Part shown: piece after piece, positions 59,286-64,000 of the stretch | Layout: each line of letters starts with the position of its first letter | Numbering within the stretch: the stretch's first letter is position 1 | DNA from: Blastobasis lacticolella | Taxonomy: Eukaryota > Arthropoda > Insecta > Lepidoptera > Blastobasidae | DNA: 64,000 nt | Direction of reading: 5' to 3' | Assembly (NCBI GenBank): GCA_905147135.1 | Contig: LR990050.1 | Coordinates: 13,142,001-13,206,000, forward strand | Position numbers and translations under genes: made by a program | The notes under the pieces: model-generated | Seen by the model: only the letters and a program-made list of their open reading frames with translations | Told to the model about the DNA's origin: nothing | Databases searched by the model: none

Positions 59286-59495
59286 TTGATGTGCTCCCGT
59301 GAGGGCCCAGGGTCAGCCTTGACAATTATTTAAGAATTGGCAGATCAGGTAATTACAGTAGAGCGACGGTCATCTTACCTCCATGAACCTGATAACAGGG
59401 AAACCTGGGAGGCCTGACCAGATTGGATCATGGTTACATATTCACTTACCTGAATGTGTTTATCTCGCGATGTTTTCCCTCATCGTAAGAGTTTG
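59286..59495 (-). mobile_element. SINE-A copy upstream of the ASH gene, head missing
   Basis: GTGCTCCCGTGAGGGCCCAG, AATTGGCAGATCAGGTAATT, AGTAGAGCGACGG, GATTGGATCATGGTTACAT and GATGTTTTCCCTCATCGTAA match the family in order. It lies on the same strand as ASH, about 320 bp upstream of the start codon, close to the likely promoter. Because its head is lost it probably has no Pol III promoter of its own. Confidence 0.85.
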
Positions 59496-60904
59496 TGTAT
59501 TTTTAAGTTTATTATTTGCCTATTAAATCTAATTATAATTTTAAATATCTGTTACTTGCAAATTTAATTGCCATCAATTTTATGGTAAAGATATTACAGT
59601 ATCACCAGCCAACCATCTTTAAATTACAACAGAACATGGATGGCTCTTTAATACGTATCACACTTCATAACCAATTTCGCTAGCGCGGCGCCCCGACATG
59701 CAAAGTAAAGTCGTCAGCATGTACTTAAAGGCTTGTACCCTGTCTTTGCTACCCAAAGTGTAACGTTTACAAAAAGTAGAGTAGGGAAAAAAGTATGTAG
59801 AGTATGGTGCGGTGAGACTTTGCGTTTATTATGCCATAGAGTTGGTGGCCGGCGCTATTGTTGCACGTCGTTGTTCGTAATTATCCTGTCCATTACTTTG
59901 TTCGGACAACGTCGGGTCTCTAGGTAGAGCTATAGATAGAGTGTGGAGTAACGTTAGTAGTTGGTTTAGGGTGGAGTTTAAAAAATAGCAGAGGTCCATT
60001 TACAAAGCGTTGCAAATGTTGTACTTTAAATTAAAGGCGTTGTGGTCGCTTGTATTAATTTTCAATTTTATAATAAAATATTTTTTCAGTATTCTTGACA
60101 TTTAATTAAATTGTAATATGAATGATAAATCTTCGATCCTTTTTTATTCATTTCTTCATAAAAAATACTAATCTTATCTAATAGAAAATAAATTCTATTA
60201 CCTTAATAATTAATACACGTTTCCCAAAATATTAGAATAAATAAACCTATTACCTAATTTGTAAATATTGCCGTACAAAATCAAAATAACACTCAGATCT
60301 ATCAGAGCTTCCGATTACTGGTAACTTAAAAAAATATACTTATCATCTTTTTGGGGTCGGCAATACATGAGTGATGCCCCTGGTATTGCAAACGCCCATA
60401 CGCGGTGACTGCTTACCATCAGGCAGCCATAAGCTTGTTTGCCACCTTAGAGGTATAGAAAAGAAAAACATCTCACTTTTAAATAAAGGAGCATGGTCTA
60501 CATCGCATGGGCTATTTAGAAGTCGTTAACGCAAACACTCGCTGTAAAAGTATGGACGTTGCTATTGTATTATTATCGTCCATAGACTTTTGTTTCGTTT
60601 AATAAGCCTTGTATAAACCTTTTTGTCGGGTATTCAATGGGAGCCTTTACGGGTGTAAGCACATACCTATTAAGGATAACATAACAATTTTCTGCTTCGC
60701 GACTTGTAGCTGTTCAATCCTATTTATTCTGCGTGTAGCTAGACGATCATCGTGTTTAAAGCCACTTATGAGGTATCAGCGCAGAATACACGCAATCTGT
60801 TTTTATTACAGAACAAAGGTGCTTCTTTAAGCTCTTTTATATGGTTTCTTGTTCAGTAGCCAGTTTCGTGGAAAGATAGAAAGATTATATATTATTTTAT
60901 TTTG
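59496..60904. other. Intergenic upstream of ASH
   Basis: AT-rich with one GC-richer spot at 59680-59700. Holds the LINE fragment at 60350-60465 and no gene. Confidence 0.5.
60350..60465 (+). mobile_element. LINE 3' UTR fragment, 'GGTCGGTA' family
   Basis: GGGGTCGGCAATACATGAGT, GGTATTGCAAACGCCCATAC, GACTGCTTACCATCAGGCAG and TTGTTTGCCACCTTAGAGG match the UTR part of 23391-23600. The ORF2 end is not included. Confidence 0.8.
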
Positions 60905-61150
60905 ACGACCTGAGTGGTTCAGTGGTCAACATCTGCCACGCAAGAGGTCCCGGGTTCGATTCCCGGCCGGGCAGAAATTGAAATGATGAATTTTAATTTC
61001 TGTTACGGGTCTGGATGTTCTATGTATAATAATTGTGTATTTAAAAGTATATAAGTAGCAGTTATCTAGCACCCATAACACAAGATTTGCTTACTTTGGG
61101 GCTAGATGGCGTTGTGTGAATTTGTTCACGATTATTTATTTATTTATTAT
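60905..61150 (+). mobile_element. SINE-B copy, full length, tRNA-Gly-derived head
   Basis: The head (60905-60973) is GACCTGAGTGGTTCAGTGG, CTGCCACGCAAGAGG and CCCGGGTTCGATTCCCGG, closely matching tRNA-Gly(GCC) from D arm to T arm, with a usable B box. The body ends in GGGGCTAGATGGCGTTGTG, and a TTTA-rich tail follows (61130-61150). It is the cleanest copy of this family. It is not a functional tRNA: acceptor pairing is lost. Confidence 0.9.
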
Positions 61151-61404
61151 TATTACACATAGATACTACAATATAACAAAGTATATACAAATTCACCATG
61201 AATACAAGATATATGTGGTTAAGGCACAAACAATACCTATTATGAAATTCGGACAAAGTCAACATTTTGTTCGTGTTGAAAATAACTCTCTTTATTTTTC
61301 CTCTTATTAGTATTAGTATTATTTAATTTATTTCTGTCCTCTAAATATTTCTTTTGATTATATATTAACACCATTTCAAAATTTTATTTATGATTTTTTT
61401 CATG

Positions 61405-61495
61405 TTATCTGGCAGACAAACAGGCATGCGGGCCACCTGATGGAAAGTGGTCACCGCCGCCTATGGACATTAGCAACACCAATAATGCTATAGGT
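61405..61495 (-). mobile_element. LINE 3' UTR fragment
   Basis: CTGGCAGACAAACAGGCATG, CGGGCCACCTGATGGAAAGT, GGTCACCGCCGCCTATGGAC and ATTAGCAACACCAATAATGC match the shared UTR block closely, better than the copies at 40563 and 50085. Confidence 0.7.
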
Positions 61496-62623
61496 ACTTA
61501 AATTACCTGCGCTCTATGCTCTAAGCTTAGAATTTACGCTCTCGTATAATTTGCCATGTTTCTGCCTAACAAATATAAATTAATTTTATACAAATTCCTG
61601 CAGAAGTAACTCCACTATCATCTAAACGAATAAAGCCTAATAATCTTTCTATTTTTAGCCAGAGGGGTATTTACCGTCTCCTGTAGCGGCCACAGGATGA
61701 CATAGCAAGTGTTTAAATACGGCTAGCGAGTACTTAATTGACTGGTCACATCATGGGCCTGTATCAAGACAGGTGCGCGGTTCGTCAAAGTAATTCTAGT
61801 AGAAGTTTTGCCGTAGCGCCTTTGCAACACTTTTCGCGGTTTATGTCTATAAATTGATCAGCGTACGTGCTATTTATTGGTATTGTTTTGAAATTGGCCG
61901 TTGTTCTTTACTTTATCTATGTGCTGGAATGTGAGGAATTTGAAACGAATTTATCTGTTGCACTAATTTGTTTTGTATGTAAATTTAAGTTTTGTCCGGG
62001 ACTATGTCCTTTTTTTTGCTTATTTCGTTCCAGACCGGTTACCGCGGGGTTCCGGACTTTCTTCAAGACTTTCCACGCTATCACGAGTACCTATTTATTT
62101 CGTTAAACGTCATCTCAAAATTCGTATTGACATAAATCACCAATGAGGAGTTTTCCAGTAGGTATTGATAGTTGGTTATAAAAAGCATCAATAGATGGCG
62201 CTCCTACAATTTTGGTAATCTTTTTATAATCTGTATGATGGTGGCAGTGATTTCATGCAGCCAACTAATACTAAACTTAAAAATAAAATGTTTATTAATA
62301 TAAACATAACTGTTAAAGGTTGAACGAAATGTAAAAAGAAATATTTATGGAAGTTGACACTATATTCCATTATTATTACAACCTCTAAAATGGTTGAAAA
62401 CTATTGACATATACAATATTACCCAATACAACGTACCCAGTGTTTATATCCTGTTTGCTAAGAACCTATTTCAAGCGATTATCAATTACCAAAATTGTCG
62501 GGGCGCCATCTAGTGAGTGTTTAGGAATGCTTTAAATACCTATTGGAAAACTGCTCATTCAGAACCTCTAACATCCAAGCTATCACCTTGAAATTCTCTA
62601 TGCCTCCACACCGCATCAGTTTC
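61496..62623. other. Intergenic, nothing recognised
   Basis: AT-rich with balanced patches near 61670-61860 and 62030-62100. ATGGCGC motifs near 62195 and 62505 recall the SINE-B 3' end but are too short to assign. Confidence 0.45.
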
Positions 62624-62933
62624 ACACGCAGGCGGCTAAATATACGCCTGCCCAAGCGCAGCGTCAGGTTATGGCAGGTGGACGCTCGGCACACTTCCCA
62701 AGCTCGGCTGGCGCGCGCCGGGATTGTCAACGTGATGGCTAAGTTAGTGATGTAACGAGTATTCGCATTAGTATTAGTATTCGCGAATATTCGCATATTT
62801 GTTGATAATTCGTATTCACATTCGTATTCGTAAACACATTGCCAATATTTTGCGAACCTGAGCACCGAACCTAGTGGTATACTGTTGTGAAATCTTGAGA
62901 GGTGTTTTATTAAGCCTTTTTGTAGTTGGCTTT
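62624..62933. repeat. Tandem duplication, copy 1
   Basis: Unit of 310 bp starting ACACGCAGGCGGCTAAATAT, with CAAGCGCAGCGTCAGGTTAT, GGCAGGTGGACGCTCGGCAC and GCGCGCGCCGGG, then a run of ATTCGC/ATTCGT-type hexamers (62757-62835) and an ending TAAGCCTTTTTGTAGTTGG. It is repeated directly in the next 310 bp. The apparent open frames here are repeat sequence. Confidence 0.9.
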
Positions 62934-63245
62934 ACACGCAGGCGGCTATATATACGCCTGCCCAAGCGCAGCGTCAGGTTATGGCAGGTGGACGCTCGGC
63001 ACACTTCCCAAGACCCGGCGCGCGCCGGGATTGTCAACGCTATGGCTAAAAGTTAGTGATGTAACGAGTATTCGCATTCGCATTCGTATTTGCGAATATT
63101 CAATTATTTGTTGATAATTCGTATTCGCATTTCTATTCGTAAACACATTGCGAAAATTTTGCAAATATGAGCATCATAAAACATTTAAGATTTCCATGTA
63201 GTGGTGTACTCTTGTAAAATCTTAAAATTAAGCCTTTTGTAGTTG
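62934..63245. repeat. Tandem duplication, copy 2
   Basis: The second unit keeps the order of copy 1. The start now forms a cleaner palindrome (GCAGGCGGCTATATATACGC, then CTGC), and the GC core is a perfect 16-bp palindrome CCCGGCGCGCGCCGGG (copy 1 has a mismatch). The hexamer run lies at about 63068-63145, and the end reads TAAGCCTTTTGTAGTTG. Confidence 0.9.
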
Positions 63246-63309
63246 TAAACTCATCTTGAGTAAAATCCAATTGATTGTGTTGCCATCTTTTTGCATTTTC
63301 GGTTATTGA

Positions 63310-63468
63310 TCATATGAGGCGGTAATTTGCGGGACTCCATAATTCATTCGTTATTAATAAATCTATATTTAGCTCTGTACCACCTACCAATGGCTCACCA
63401 CAGCACACCGCTATCAACAACACTAAAATCACCAATACACTAGGTATCACTGGTAAATCTCGGCTCAT
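63310..63468 (-). CDS. Candidate small secreted-peptide ORF or first coding exon
   Basis: The frame starts at an ATG with an excellent insect start context (GGGAAAC before ATG) and runs 52 codons to a TGA. The N-terminus, MSRDLPVIPSVLVILVLLIA, then VCCGEP, is a textbook signal peptide: a charged start, about 15 hydrophobic residues and a small-residue cleavage region. Two possible splice donors lie just after it (G|GTGAGC, intron from 63398; TTG|GTAGGT, intron from 63387), so the real exon may end there and the remaining codons may be intronic. The preceding 60 bases are relatively GC-rich and begin with CTACAGTTTT, which could be an initiator or an acceptor. I see no matching downstream exon and do not recognise a family. 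It lies between two repeat-rich patches and could be chance. Confidence 0.33.
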   Translation of the reverse strand: MSRDLPVIPSVLVILVLLIAVCCGEPLVGGTELNIDLLITNELWSPANYRLI

Positions 63469-63842
63469 GTTTCCCTTCTCCACAGAGGATCCTCCCGAAT
63501 CCGTTGACCGTAAGTAACCGACGCCGAAAACTGTAGGAGTTGTATGCAAACGTAGAATTGTCGGTGTGGTGAGCCATTTGCAAGGTGGGAAAAAGCTAAA
63601 TATTCATTTTTAAATAACCAATGTTTTCGCATTTGGTTATGGTAGCTAACTGCGCCAGTTTATTGTGCTTTCACACCTACTGTCAACACGGTTTAAATCT
63701 TATGTAAAGCACAATCAATATTTTAAACATTTAATGAGGAACCTGTTTAATCATGTTTGCCCATCGTTTTATTCGGAACTAGTTATACATTTTTATTAGG
63801 TGTGTTCTGTAGTCTATAAGATCCTTTTCAGTTTAAAAACTG

Positions 63843-63916
63843 AATATTTGCATTCGCATTCGTATTCGCGAATATTGGCGGAAAATATTCCCATCCTCAA
63901 TCGCATTCGCGAATGT
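63843..63916. repeat. ATTCGC/ATTCGT hexamer repeat patch
   Basis: CATTCGCATTCGTATTCGCG and, after a spacer, CGCATTCGCGAATGTTAC. Same hexamer theme as in the two tandem units at 62624-63245, without their GC-rich core. Confidence 0.6.
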
Positions 63917-64000
63917 TACATAAAAAAAAAGACATTTGTTAGGTACATCACTATTAAAAGTAAAATTTTATTTAATTGAAAAATTAAATGAAGAGTTTGG

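Noticed and set aside
60905..60973. tRNA-Gly(GCC)-like sequence as a functional tRNA gene
   Set aside because: D-arm, anticodon region and T arm match, but the acceptor ends do not pair and the body of a multi-copy SINE follows directly.
1..64000. CRISPR arrays, phage or bacterial operons
   Set aside because: No regularly spaced direct repeats, no dense long ORFs and clear insect repeat families throughout.

Overview
This is nuclear DNA from an insect, almost certainly a butterfly or moth (Lepidoptera). It is AT-rich, mostly non-coding, and littered with short retroposons and 3' stubs of non-LTR retrotransposons of types I know from lepidopteran genomes. I cannot name the species. There are no bacterial-style operons, CRISPR arrays, rRNA genes or intact tRNA genes.

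Only one gene is beyond doubt: an intronless achaete-scute homologue (proneural bHLH transcription factor, 188 aa) on the minus strand at 58401-58967. It has a complete bHLH domain and the acidic C-terminal motif ending in WW. A very GC-rich leader/promoter lies just upstream (58968-59190), and a SINE copy sits about 320 bp upstream of the start codon. A near-consensus 5' splice site begins six bases after its stop codon. A second, much less certain gene piece is a 52-codon minus-strand reading frame at 63310-63468, with a strong start context and a signal-peptide-like N-terminus. It could be a first coding exon. A third candidate is a GC-rich, initiator-bearing promoter-like island at about 52985-53240 with no convincing protein after it.

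The rest reads as the large regulatory neighbourhood expected around an achaete-scute gene. Repeats fall into these groups: SINE-A (tRNA-derived head, GAT-type tail; about ten copies); SINE-B (head derived from tRNA-Gly(GCC); four copies); two 5S rRNA-related fragments; many 3'-end fragments of LINEs, one with a readable reverse-transcriptase C-terminus; and several foldback/MITE-like elements (2727-2828, 42684-43037, 51637-51821, 54685-54859). The far right holds a 310-bp tandem duplication with ATTCGC/ATTCGT-type repeats.

Repeats are unevenly spread. None that I recognise lies between about 25.3 and 35.0 kb, nor between about 56.2 and 59.28 kb next to the gene. The 25.3-35.0 kb gap contains a patch (27.1-28.5 kb, minus strand) that looks like a decayed protein-coding sequence of unknown origin. 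I found no complete new system. The most useful leads are that decayed patch, the signal-peptide exon, the splice donor after the stop codon, and the nested foldback elements.
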